The translations under genes were made by a program, and so were the position numbers. DNA of 21,891 nt, from contig JAYVJV010000139.1 of the NCBI GenBank assembly GCA_043769005.1, positions 1-21,891 of the forward strand. Direction: 5' to 3'. Shown here piece by piece: positions 1-6,731 of the stretch. Position 1 is the first letter of the stretch. Every line of letters starts with the position of its first letter. This DNA is from JAAFIP01 sp043769005 (GTDB taxonomy: Bacteria > Pseudomonadota > Gammaproteobacteria > Burkholderiales > Burkholderiaceae_C). The notes beneath the pieces are model-generated. The model was not told where the DNA came from. It worked only from the letters and a program-made list of their open reading frames with translations, and made no database searches.

Positions 1-817
1 TGGGTACGGGAATCACGGCAACAGTTTGTGAGGAGGTGACGCTGACGGGGCGCGGTGCAATTGCACGGGCCGATACCAGGCCAAACACGGTGGTTTTGCT
101 GGCCACCGTAGGATTGATGCCTTCGTTTAATTTGGCGATGCCTGCTGTGGTGTTGTCACTGATATCGACCCCGTCAATTGACAGCACTGTATCGCCGCGC
201 GATACCCCGGCAAGCTGCGCAGGGGAGCCTGGCTCCACATAGAGCACGCGTAATACGCGTGGGGGTGTATTTTGGATGAATGTAAAGCGAATACCATAAC
301 CTGAAGAAATGCCCGACTGCAGATTTTGTAATTCGGAAGTGGGAACGGTGAAGCTGAATTGGTCTACAGGTTTACCTGAAGCCGTAATGTTTTTGGTTTT
401 GAGTGCTTCGAAATAGGCATCGACGGTGTCGTACACGTTGTTGCCATGGGCGGCCAAGGTGAAATCTGCGGGGTTCACGTTGGGAACATCTTTGTACCAT
501 AGGTAGGTCTCGTCCATGAACGATCTGATCCAGGCTTTTTCGGTATCCAGTGAGCCAAATTGGTCAGCAGTGCTTGCACGGGGAGCAACACACTGTTTGG
601 CCAGCGATGAAGAGGGCGCAAAGACGTAGGGCGTAAGGGTGGAGGGCGTAAGGACGGAGGGTGTAAGGGTGGAGGGTGTAAGGGTGGAGGGTGTATTTGG
701 ATTGTCACTGCTTCCTCCTCCCCCGCCACCACAGGATGTCAATAAGACCGCAACGGGTATGAGTGCGGCTAATTTGGTGAAAATTATGGACTTGATAAGG
801 GGCAAAGCGTGTCGCAT
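1..817 (-). CDS. S41 (C-terminal processing) peptidase-like lipoprotein, 3' end missing
   Basis: This frame stays open for 272 codons from the ATG at 817 to the left window edge, so the C-terminal part is not seen. An SD-like AAGGA lies 7 nt before the ATG. The protein starts with a lipoprotein signal peptide: a hydrophobic stretch at residues 11-28, then lipobox L-T-S-C with Cys29 as the lipidated residue and a run of six Gly after it. A Thr/Pro/Ser/Leu pentapeptide repeat follows (about 43-68). Then comes a segment typical of S41 lipoproteins (about 93-165, with W-I-R-S-F and Y-L-W-Y-K), and a PDZ domain (about 168-250, with the P-G-S-P-A-Q-L-A-G and R-G-D-T-V-L-S-I-D-G motifs). The Ser/Lys catalytic region would lie beyond the edge and cannot be checked. 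It is probably an outer-membrane-anchored periplasmic protease. Exact substrate unknown. Confidence 0.85.
   Translation of the reverse strand, partial: MRHALPLIKSIIFTKLAALIPVAVLLTSCGGGGGGSSDNPNTPSTLTPSTLTPSVLTPSTLTPYVFAPSSSLAKQCVAPRASTADQFGSLDTEKAWIRSFMDETYLWYKDVPNVNPADFTLAAHGNNVYDTVDAYFEALKTKNITASGKPVDQFSFTVPTSELQNLQSGISSGYGIRFTFIQNTPPRVLRVLYVEPGSPAQLAGVSRGDTVLSIDGVDISDNTTAGIAKLNEGINPTVASKTTVFGLVSARAIAPRPVSVTSSQTVAVIPVP
614..701 (-). repeat. 15-bp tandem repeat coding for a Thr-Pro-Ser-Thr-Leu run
   Basis: About five consecutive 15-bp units (start points near 614, 629, 644, 659 and 674) plus a shortened last one at 689-701. On the plus strand the unit is GGGYGTAAGGGTGGA. Units at 659 and 674 are identical, the one at 644 has a GAC variant and the one at 614 is degenerate. 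Because 15 is a multiple of three, the reading frame of the S41 lipoprotein is preserved and a flexible linker is encoded just after the lipidated Cys. Confidence 0.85.
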
Positions 818-883
818 CAAAGCTTCCTTGGTGTCGGGTGAGTAAAGCACAATGTGCATTATCTTAACTGACTTGCCAATACG

Positions 884-1777
884 TTAACTCTTGCTGAACT
901 TCAATATCCCAGTGCTCAGCGCCGTGCCCAGCACAATCACTGCGCCGCAGGCCAGCATAGTGCCTGTGATGAGCTCGTTTAAAAAGATGCCGCCATAGGC
1001 TACGCCAAATACGGGGATGAGGAAGGTGACTGTGACGGCTCGGGCAGGTCCGGCGCGTTCGATGATGCGAAAGTACAGCACGTAGGCCACAGCAGTGCAG
1101 AAAAACGCTAGTAAAACTATAGCTATCCACGCGCGTCCACTGGGCATGGTGGACGGAATGTTCATAAGTGCAGGGACGAGAAGCACGAGTGTGGCACCCA
1201 TCTGGCTGCCGGTAGCGCTGGCCAGGGGTGGCACGCCGACGAGATATTTTTTGGCGAAACTGGCGGCTATGCCGTAGAGCAAAGTAGCTGCCAAACAGGC
1301 CAGCACCGCCCAGCCAGGTAGGGCCGCCCCGGCTTGAAAGCTGGCTTTGTCCCAGGCCAGTAGTGCCACCCCCACAAAACCAATGACCAGGCCCAGCGTG
1401 CGCGCGGTGGTGAGCCTGTCGCCCAGCCACAGCCAGGCCACCACTGCGCCCCATAGCGGCACGGTGGCGTTGAGGATGGAGGTCAGCCCGGTGCTGATGT
1501 GCAGCACCGCAAAAGTAAACAGCGCAAACGGCAGGCCGCTGTTGAGCACGCCCACGACTAAGATGGGCTTGAGCTTGGCGCGCAGGGCGGGCAACTGCCC
1601 GCGCCAGGCCAACAGAGGCAGCAAAAACAGGGATGCAAACACTACCCGCAAGAAGGCCGTAGCAAAGGGGCCAAACTCTGCCGCCCCCAGCTTCATCAGC
1701 AAAAACGAGCCGCCCCAGATGGCGGCCAGCAAGACAAATTCAAATGCAAGAGCGGTGTTCATGGTTGGAGTATGCAT
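884..1777 (-). CDS. EamA/DMT-family transporter (RhaT/YdcZ-like exporter)
   Basis: A 297-residue, very hydrophobic protein with the two-fold EamA architecture: first repeat about 8-140 (A-A-I-W-G-G-S-F-L-L-M-K, then F-L-R-V-V-F-A-S), second about 150-290 (Y-G-I-A-A-S-F at the start of the repeat, P-V-F-G-V-A-Y-G-G near the end). About ten membrane segments are expected, which is the usual number and length for the family. Such inner-membrane proteins export metabolites or drugs, but the substrate cannot be read from sequence. Start: ATG 1777 is the longest option. ATG 1762 (five codons in) is equally plausible, since neither has a clear SD. The gene lies 66 nt before the S41 gene and 75 nt after ogt on the same strand, so co-transcription is possible but no functional link is evident. 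Confidence 0.85.
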   Translation of the reverse strand: MHTPTMNTALAFEFVLLAAIWGGSFLLMKLGAAEFGPFATAFLRVVFASLFLLPLLAWRGQLPALRAKLKPILVVGVLNSGLPFALFTFAVLHISTGLTSILNATVPLWGAVVAWLWLGDRLTTARTLGLVIGFVGVALLAWDKASFQAGAALPGWAVLACLAATLLYGIAASFAKKYLVGVPPLASATGSQMGATLVLLVPALMNIPSTMPSGRAWIAIVLLAFFCTAVAYVLYFRIIERAGPARAVTVTFLIPVFGVAYGGIFLNELITGTMLACGAVIVLGTALSTGILKFSKS

Positions 1778-1852
1778 GTGCCAGCGCAGCTACGCGGCGT
1801 GCATTGATGCCGATGGCGCAGGGATTCATGCGTAAAGCGCTTGGCACCGTGT

Positions 1853-2470
1853 TCAGATAAGCATGGCCTGCATGCCCAAATCGCCGTAGATGACTGGGTT
1901 GCTCAGGGTGACTGCACCTTCTGGCAAAACACCCTCCAGCTGCAGTAGCGCCGTCTTGCGCGCTAGCCCGCCCGCATAGCCGGTGAGCGCGCCGCTAGCA
2001 CCCAGCACGCGGTGGCAGGGCACGATGACGCTGATGGGGTTGCGCCCCACGGCTGCGCCCACGGCGCGCACCGCCTTGGGGTTGCGAATGCGCTGGGCAA
2101 TAGCACCGTAGCTGCTGTGGCCTCCACAGGGAATCGCTAGCAATGCTTGCCAGACGGTTTGCTGAAATGCGGTGCCTGCGCTCAGGTCGAGTGGCAGATC
2201 AAACGTGCTGCGCTGCTTGGCAAAGTACTGCTGCATTTGCAATTGGGCCAAATCGATCACGGCGTTATGGCCGCTGGGCCAATGGCGCATGTCGGGCAAG
2301 TGTTTTTGTCCGTCAAACCACAGGCCATACAGGCCACGGTCGGTGGCGGCCAGCAGAATGTCGCCCAGCGGTGAGGGCGCGCGGTGCAGCAGGGGCGCGG
2401 TTTTCGCAGCAGTTTTAGAGCTTGCTTTCAGCACGGTTTTTGGCAAAGTTTCCAGCATGGGTTGCAGCAT
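1853..2470 (-). CDS. ogt: Methylated-DNA--protein-cysteine methyltransferase (Ogt/MGMT)
   Basis: 205 residues. This suicide DNA-repair enzyme moves the alkyl group from O6-alkylguanine or O4-alkylthymine to its own cysteine. The active-site motif V-P-C-H-R-V is present with acceptor Cys152. It is preceded by the DNA-binding helix region Y-G-A-I-A-Q-R-I-R-N-P-K-A-V-R-A-V-G (121-138) and N-P-I-S (144-147), and followed by G-A-L-T-G-Y-A-G-G (160-168). A strong SD (GGAGGG, 7 nt from the ATG) fixes the start. The first about 25 residues are a Lys/Ala/Thr-rich extension outside the family core. It lies 72 nt downstream of the Ada-AlkA gene on the same strand. Because that gene lacks the methyltransferase domain of E. 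coli Ada, the pair together covers methyl-phosphotriester sensing, N-alkyl base excision and O6-alkylguanine reversal. Confidence 0.95.
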   Translation of the reverse strand: MLQPMLETLPKTVLKASSKTAAKTAPLLHRAPSPLGDILLAATDRGLYGLWFDGQKHLPDMRHWPSGHNAVIDLAQLQMQQYFAKQRSTFDLPLDLSAGTAFQQTVWQALLAIPCGGHSSYGAIAQRIRNPKAVRAVGAAVGRNPISVIVPCHRVLGASGALTGYAGGLARKTALLQLEGVLPEGAVTLSNPVIYGDLGMQAMLI

Positions 2471-2495
2471 GTTTTAGCCCTCCAGGTCAATAAAA

Positions 2496-2532
2496 TATTG
2501 CGTAAGCAGCTACTGAATAAATAGCAATTAGT
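2496..2532 (-). repeat. Dispersed repeat copy between alkA and ogt
   Basis: On the plus strand the copy reads TGCGTAAGCAGCTACTG, then an AT-rich half ending in AATAGCAATT. It shares the core GCGTAAGCAGCT with copies at 3437, 8384, 13890 and 18714. It fills most of the 72-nt gap between alkA and ogt. Read on the minus strand it belongs to an open 19-codon ORF (2546 to 2487) whose ATG overlaps the alkA stop. Confidence 0.7.
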
Positions 2533-2542
2533 AAATGCAGCT

Positions 2543-4195
2543 TCATGTATTCACCCCCGCCAGACTGTGCCAGGCGCGCAGCACAGCGTAGCTGCGCCAG
2601 GGCCGCCAGGCCTGTGAGGCGGCCTCGGCGGCTTTGGCGGCTTTGGCGGGGCTTTTCTCGCCGCGCAGGCCCAGCGCGTTGTGCAGGGCCACGTCGCCAG
2701 AGGGAAACGCGTCGGGCCAGCGCAGTGCGCGCATGGCGATGTACTGCGCCGTCCAATCGCCGATGCCGGGCAGGGCCTTGAGCTGCTCTATGGTGTCCAG
2801 CGCGTTGGCGGGGGTGTTCAAGTCCAGGGCACCGCTGCCCACCGCCTGCGCCAGCGCGATGATGGCGGCTTGGCGCTGCTTCACAATCCCGAGAGTTCCC
2901 AGCGCGTCGGGTGTGGCCTGCGCCAGCGCACTGGGTGTAGGGAACAGGCGCGTCAACTCAGGGTAGGGCGTAGCGATAGGTAGGCCAAAGGTATTGACCA
3001 AACGCTGCGTGAGCGTGCGGCCTGCCGCCACGGTGACCTGCTGGCCGACGATGGCGCGAATGGCCACTTCAAAGCCGTCCAGGCTGCCGGGCACGCGGAT
3101 GCCAGACATGTCTTGGCCCATTCGCTGCTTCTGCGTGACCAGAGCTTGCGAGCCTTGAGCTTGCGAGCCTTGAGCCCGCGTGGCCTGAGCCTGCATGCCT
3201 AGAACCTGCCTGCACGGAGCCTGCGAGCCCAGCACCGCATTGATGGCCTGCGGGTCGGCATCCAGATCCAGCGCGGCGCGCGCGCGGGCGATCACCGTGG
3301 GCAGCACTTTGAGCAGGCCTTCGCTCACTTCCAGCTGCACTTTGCATTGCGCCGTGTCAAACTGCCAGCGCATCCAGCCCGCGTGTACGCTGCCCGCTAC
3401 TTGCAAGCTAAAAGTGCGTACAGCCCAGTATTCATGTGCGTAAGAAGCTACTAATTCAATAGTATCTAGCTGCCGTTTGCGGCAAAACCCAAGCATCGCT
3501 GGCACGTCATACGGCGGTCGGTAGGCCAGTTGCACCGTCACGCTGCCGCGTTGCGCAGCCTGCGCACCCTCCAGCGCGCCCTCTTTGCGTAGCTGTGTGG
3601 GGGCCAGCCGGTAATGCTGCACAAAGGCGGCATTAAAGCGGCGCAGGCTGGCAAAGCCGCTGGCCCGTGCGACATCGGCCACGCCCATGCGGGTGTCGGT
3701 GAGGAGCTGCTTGGCGCATAGCAGCCTGCGCGTTTGCAGGTATTGCAGGGGCGACACGCCCAGGTGCGCTTCAAAAATCCGCCGCAAGTGCCGGTCGCTC
3801 ACGCCCAGGCGCGCGGCCACCTGCGCTACACTGGGCAGGGCCTGCTGCCCAGCGCCATCCCACAGTTGCGCGGCCTGCAAGGCCAGGGTGTGCGAGGCAT
3901 CATGGGTTGACCAGACCAGCGCCTTGGGTGCCAGCTCCGGGCGGCAGCGCAGGCAGGGCCGAAAGCCCGCACTTTCGGCCTGCGCCGCATGCGCAAAAAA
4001 CCGGCAGTTCTCCCGCTTGGGGGCTTTCACGCGGCACACCGGGCGGCAGTAAATGCGGGTGGAGGTCACGCCCGTAAAAAAGCAGCCATCAAAGCGCGCA
4101 TCATGGCCCAGCAGAGCCTGGTAGTAGGCATCGCCCAGTGCGTCGCTGGTAGCGTGGCGTGGGGTAGGGGCAGCAGGGGTTGCGGCGGCAGTCAT
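2543..4195 (-). CDS. alkA: Ada-AlkA fusion: methyl-phosphotriester-sensing AraC regulator joined to 3-methyladenine DNA glycosylase II
   Basis: 550 residues. N-terminal Ada zinc domain (about 20-90) with the four zinc cysteines Cys50, Cys54, Cys81 and Cys84 in I-Y-C-R-P-V-C and F-R-P-C-L-R-C; Cys50 matches the methyl-accepting residue of E. coli Ada. AraC-type HTH (about 120-205, L-G-V-S-D-R-H-L-R-R-I-F and G-F-A-S-L-R-R-F). AlkA N-terminal domain (about 218-310). A Gln/Ala/Ser repeat linker (about 325-365). HhH-GPD glycosylase (about 372-545) with helix-hairpin-helix L-P-G-I-G-D-W-T-A (475-483) and catalytic Asp501 in S-G-D-V-A-L. The expected role is to sense DNA methylation, activate its own operon, and excise N-alkylated purines. 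No SD is seen; a TATCAT box ends 6 nt before the ATG, so a leaderless transcript is possible. ogt follows on the same strand. This domain fusion is known in bacteria. Confidence 0.93.
   Translation of the reverse strand: MTAAATPAAPTPRHATSDALGDAYYQALLGHDARFDGCFFTGVTSTRIYCRPVCRVKAPKRENCRFFAHAAQAESAGFRPCLRCRPELAPKALVWSTHDASHTLALQAAQLWDGAGQQALPSVAQVAARLGVSDRHLRRIFEAHLGVSPLQYLQTRRLLCAKQLLTDTRMGVADVARASGFASLRRFNAAFVQHYRLAPTQLRKEGALEGAQAAQRGSVTVQLAYRPPYDVPAMLGFCRKRQLDTIELVASYAHEYWAVRTFSLQVAGSVHAGWMRWQFDTAQCKVQLEVSEGLLKVLPTVIARARAALDLDADPQAINAVLGSQAPCRQVLGMQAQATRAQGSQAQGSQALVTQKQRMGQDMSGIRVPGSLDGFEVAIRAIVGQQVTVAAGRTLTQRLVNTFGLPIATPYPELTRLFPTPSALAQATPDALGTLGIVKQRQAAIIALAQAVGSGALDLNTPANALDTIEQLKALPGIGDWTAQYIAMRALRWPDAFPSGDVALHNALGLRGEKSPAKAAKAAEAASQAWRPWRSYAVLRAWHSLAGVNT
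3143..3232 (-). repeat. 15-bp tandem repeat inside the Ada-AlkA linker
   Basis: Six head-to-tail 15-bp units begin at 3143, 3158, 3173, 3188, 3203 and 3218. The first two are identical (AGCTTGCGAGCCTTG on the plus strand) and the others are progressively degenerate. On the minus strand they encode a Gln-Gly-Ser-Gln-Ala type pentapeptide array between the AlkA N-terminal domain and the HhH-GPD domain. Copy number could vary between strains without shifting the frame. Confidence 0.85.
3437..3466 (-). repeat. Dispersed repeat copy inside alkA
   Basis: Plus-strand TGCGTAAGAAGCTACTAATT followed by CAATAGTATC, one mismatch from the family core. It is read in frame in the AlkA N-terminal domain as I-E-L-V-A-S-Y-A-H, the same frame as the copies in DUF2059 and hldD. 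Confidence 0.65.
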
Positions 4196-4346
4196 GCAGT
4201 AATGATACGCTGCAATGCCACATAAACTAGCCGTTTTCGGACATGTGGTTTAGCCCTGCGACTGGCGCTACGCTGGCACATTGGGCGCGCCACGCGGGTG
4301 GGCTGGGTGCCGCGCCCTACAATATTGCCAAACTCAGAAAGTTTGT
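4196..4346. promoter_or_regulatory. Divergent intergenic region between alkA and algC
   Basis: 151 bp that must hold both promoters. Towards algC, a TACAAT box (4318-4323) lies 23 nt before the ATG with no convincing -35. Towards alkA, TATCAT (plus coordinates 4202-4207) lies just before the ATG. I see no clear match to the E. coli Ada-binding boxes, so autoregulation by the Ada domain is an inference from family behaviour. Confidence 0.35.
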
Positions 4347-5729
4347 ATGCACATCACCGCCTCCTCCTTCAAAGCCTACGACATTCGCGGCATCGTCCCC
4401 GCAGCGCTGAACGTGCCCATGGCCGAGGCCCTGGGCAAGGCCTTTGGCACCGCCGCCCTGCGCGAGGGACAAAAGGCGGTGGCCGTAGGGCGCGATGGCC
4501 GCTTGAGCGGGCCTGAGCTGAGCGCCGCCCTTGTGCGCGGCCTGGTGGCAGCGGGGGTGGATGTGATCGACGTGGGCCTGGTCACCACGCCGATGCTGTA
4601 TTTCGCTGCCAACACCCTGTGCCACAGCGGCATTCAGGTGACGGGCAGCCACAACCCCAAGGACTACAACGGCTTCAAGATGGTGCTGGGTGGGCGGGCC
4701 ATTTATGGCGAGGAAATTCAGGCGCTGCGCCGCTGCATCGAGGACGAAAGCTGGCAGCTAGCAGCCGGGGGCCGGGTGCGCAATATCAATATCGAAGCGC
4801 CGTACCGCGACCGCATCGTGATTGACATCAAGCTCAAGCGCCGCATGAAGGTGGTGGTCGACTCGGGCAACGGCATTGCGGGCGCGACCGCACCAGGCAT
4901 TTTGCGCGCCATTGGCTGCGATGTGATCGAGCTGTTCAGCGAGGTGGACGGCACCTTCCCCAACCACCACCCCGACCCAAGCAAGCCCGAGAACCTGCGC
5001 GACGTGATTCGCACCCTGCAAACCACCGATGCCGAGATTGGCTTTGCCTTTGACGGCGACGGCGACCGCCTGGGCGTGGTCACCAAAGAGGGTAATGTGA
5101 TCTACCCCGACCGCCAGATCATGCTGTTTGCGCAAGACGTGCTCTCGCGCGTGCCCGGCGGCACGATTTTGTTTGACGTGAAATGTACGCAACGCTTAGC
5201 GCCCTTCATCGAGGCTGCCGGCGGCAAGGCCCTGATGTACAAAACCGGGCATTCGCTCATCAAGGCCAAGATGAAGGAAGTGGACTCGCCCTTCAGCGGC
5301 GAGATGAGCGGGCATTTGTTCTTTAAAGAGCGCTGGTTTGGCTTTGACGATGGCACCTATGCAGGCGCGCGCCTGCTGGAGATTTTGAGCGCCTCGCCCG
5401 ATGCCAGCGCCGTGCTCAACGCCCTGCCCACCAGCTTTTCCACGCCTGAGCTGAACGTGCCCTGCGCCGAGGGCGAACCGCACCGGGTGGTGGAGCAATT
5501 GCTCAAAGTAGCAAAGTTTGACGCACCTGCCCAGGTCTCCAACATCGACGGGCTGCGGGTTGATTGGCCCGACGGCTTTGGCCTGATTCGCGGCTCCAAC
5601 ACCACGCCCGTGCTGGTGCTGCGCTTTGAAGGGCATAACGATGCCGCGCTGCACCGCATAGAGGCCACCATGATGGCGCTGCTGAAAACCGTCAAGCCCG
5701 ATGCCCGGGTGGAAGCGGCTGCGCATTAA
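4347..5729 (+). CDS. algC: Phosphomannomutase/phosphoglucomutase (AlgC/ManB type)
   Basis: 460 residues from the ATG at 4347. An upstream in-frame start at 4281 would add 22 residues of unconserved sequence, and with the ATG at 4347 the protein starts at the usual family point (I-T-A-S-S-F-K-A-Y-D-I-R-G). It interconverts mannose-6-P/mannose-1-P or glucose-6-P/glucose-1-P for LPS and exopolysaccharide precursors. Seen: phosphoserine loop V-T-G-S-H-N-P with Ser101; Mg-binding D-G-D-G-D (Asp236, 238, 240); sugar-specificity loop G-E-M-S-G-H (318-323); phosphate-binding loop R-G-S-N-T-T-P (415-421). All four functional loops of the alpha-D-phosphohexomutase superfamily are present. It is the first gene of a plus-strand cluster, with waaC starting 9 nt after its stop, which supports a role in LPS core sugar supply. 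Whether mannose or glucose phosphate is the main substrate cannot be decided here. Confidence 0.93.
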   Translation: MHITASSFKAYDIRGIVPAALNVPMAEALGKAFGTAALREGQKAVAVGRDGRLSGPELSAALVRGLVAAGVDVIDVGLVTTPMLYFAANTLCHSGIQVTGSHNPKDYNGFKMVLGGRAIYGEEIQALRRCIEDESWQLAAGGRVRNINIEAPYRDRIVIDIKLKRRMKVVVDSGNGIAGATAPGILRAIGCDVIELFSEVDGTFPNHHPDPSKPENLRDVIRTLQTTDAEIGFAFDGDGDRLGVVTKEGNVIYPDRQIMLFAQDVLSRVPGGTILFDVKCTQRLAPFIEAAGGKALMYKTGHSLIKAKMKEVDSPFSGEMSGHLFFKERWFGFDDGTYAGARLLEILSASPDASAVLNALPTSFSTPELNVPCAEGEPHRVVEQLLKVAKFDAPAQVSNIDGLRVDWPDGFGLIRGSNTTPVLVLRFEGHNDAALHRIEATMMALLKTVKPDARVEAAAH

Positions 5730-5738
5730 AGGTGACAT

Positions 5739-6713
5739 TTGAAAGTTTTAGTTGTCAAGCTCTCCTCTCTGGGCGATGTGATTCAAACAATACCTGTTAT
5801 TCATGACTTGAGACAGGCATTTCCGCACATTAATATTGATTGGGTCGTGGAAGAGTCTTTCGCGCCATTGGTGCAGCGAGTTAATGGCGTACATAGAGTT
5901 TTAGCTATTGCAGATCGTCGTTGGCGTAAAACGCGGTTAAGTTCGAAAACTCGGATCGAACGCAATGCTTTTGTGAATGCACTTCAACAGGAAACGTATG
6001 ATGCCGTTTTAGATTTTCAAGGCCTGATTAAATCAGCACTAGTGGCTCGTCGAACGAAAATTACAACAACGGGGTTTCGTGCTACGTATGCAAATGGTAG
6101 CGATGCTTGTAGCTATGAATGGCCAGTGCAGTGGATGCTTGACCGCTTGATACCTATGCCACAACGTATTCATGCCGTGGCACGCTATCGAAAATTAGCG
6201 GCGGATGCTATGTGCTATACACCTCAAGCAACAGATGTTTATGACCTTCAGGTTCAAAAAAAACATCAACAACAAGCAGTCGTTTTTGCGCATGGAACGA
6301 CCCGACCAGAAAACGAATGGCCATATTCAAACTGGCTTGAACTGGGTCAAAGAATGGTAAATCAAGGCTTGCAGGTCTGGATACCTCAAGCAGGAGGAGA
6401 AGAGTTGGCTATGGCCGAACGTCTATCAGCAGCTATAGGCCCACTAGCAATAGTCTGGCCACGCATATCTTTAGAGCAAGTGCTAGATCGCATGGCTTGT
6501 GCTATCGGAGTCATTGGAGTCGATTCAGGTTTAAGTCATATGGCCGTTGCATTGGACTTGCCGCATGTCCAGATATTTAGTCAACCCCGGGCATGGAGGG
6601 CTGGCCCCGTTGGGCGTGCACATCAACGCTCCATTGGTGGTGAGACTGTTCCAAATATTGATGCAGTTTGGAGTACTTGGCAAGATGTAGTCAGTACGAA
6701 GCAGGCTCGCTGA
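5739..6713 (+). CDS. waaC: Lipopolysaccharide heptosyltransferase I (GT9 family), AT-rich and divergent
   Basis: 324 residues from a TTG start with SD AAAGGTGA directly upstream. The E. coli-like N-terminus V-K-L-S-S-L-G-D-V (6-14) places Asp13 at the family catalytic position. D-W-V-V-E-E (34-39) and R-R-W-R-K (60-64) also match WaaC, and the ADP-heptose-binding half has G-V-D-S-G-L-S-H (260-267). It should add the first L,D-heptose to Kdo2-lipid A at the inner face of the inner membrane. Oddities: position 192, where E. coli WaaC has Lys (from memory of the family), is Asn in T-T-R-P-E-N-E-W-P, and the usual T-D-P segment after the Asp262 loop is Q-P-R-A-W. Three 60-base lines counted by hand give 46% GC, against 60% over four lines in its neighbours. 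algC ends 9 nt upstream and waaA starts 18 nt downstream, so it is an operon member. Confidence 0.88.
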   Translation: MKVLVVKLSSLGDVIQTIPVIHDLRQAFPHINIDWVVEESFAPLVQRVNGVHRVLAIADRRWRKTRLSSKTRIERNAFVNALQQETYDAVLDFQGLIKSALVARRTKITTTGFRATYANGSDACSYEWPVQWMLDRLIPMPQRIHAVARYRKLAADAMCYTPQATDVYDLQVQKKHQQQAVVFAHGTTRPENEWPYSNWLELGQRMVNQGLQVWIPQAGGEELAMAERLSAAIGPLAIVWPRISLEQVLDRMACAIGVIGVDSGLSHMAVALDLPHVQIFSQPRAWRAGPVGRAHQRSIGGETVPNIDAVWSTWQDVVSTKQAR

Positions 6714-6731
6714 ATTGAGGGCAATATAGTG

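Noticed and set aside
614..701. Possible CRISPR array
   Set aside because: The repeat is only 15 bp, is head-to-tail with no spacers, keeps the reading frame, and has no cas genes nearby.
475..732. 85-codon minus-strand frame with a Pro-rich repeat
   Set aside because: It is a shifted reading of the 15-bp repeat; the frame from 817 gives a lipoprotein signal, PDZ domain and 272 open codons.
864..1454. 196-codon minus-strand frame overlapping the EamA gene
   Set aside because: Out-of-frame reading of a clear membrane transporter; composition is His/Arg/Ser-rich with no family resemblance.
4281..4346. Extended N-terminus for algC
   Set aside because: The 22 extra residues are unconserved, overlap the likely promoter, and the ATG at 4347 gives the standard family start.
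5494..5518. Possible further dispersed-repeat copy in algC (CAATTGCTCAAAGTAGCAAAG)
   Set aside because: Shares only a few short words with the family and lacks the GCGTAAGC core.
5739..6713. AT-rich waaC as part of a mobile element
   Set aside because: No transposase, terminal inverted repeats or target duplication are seen, and tight operon spacing is kept on both sides.
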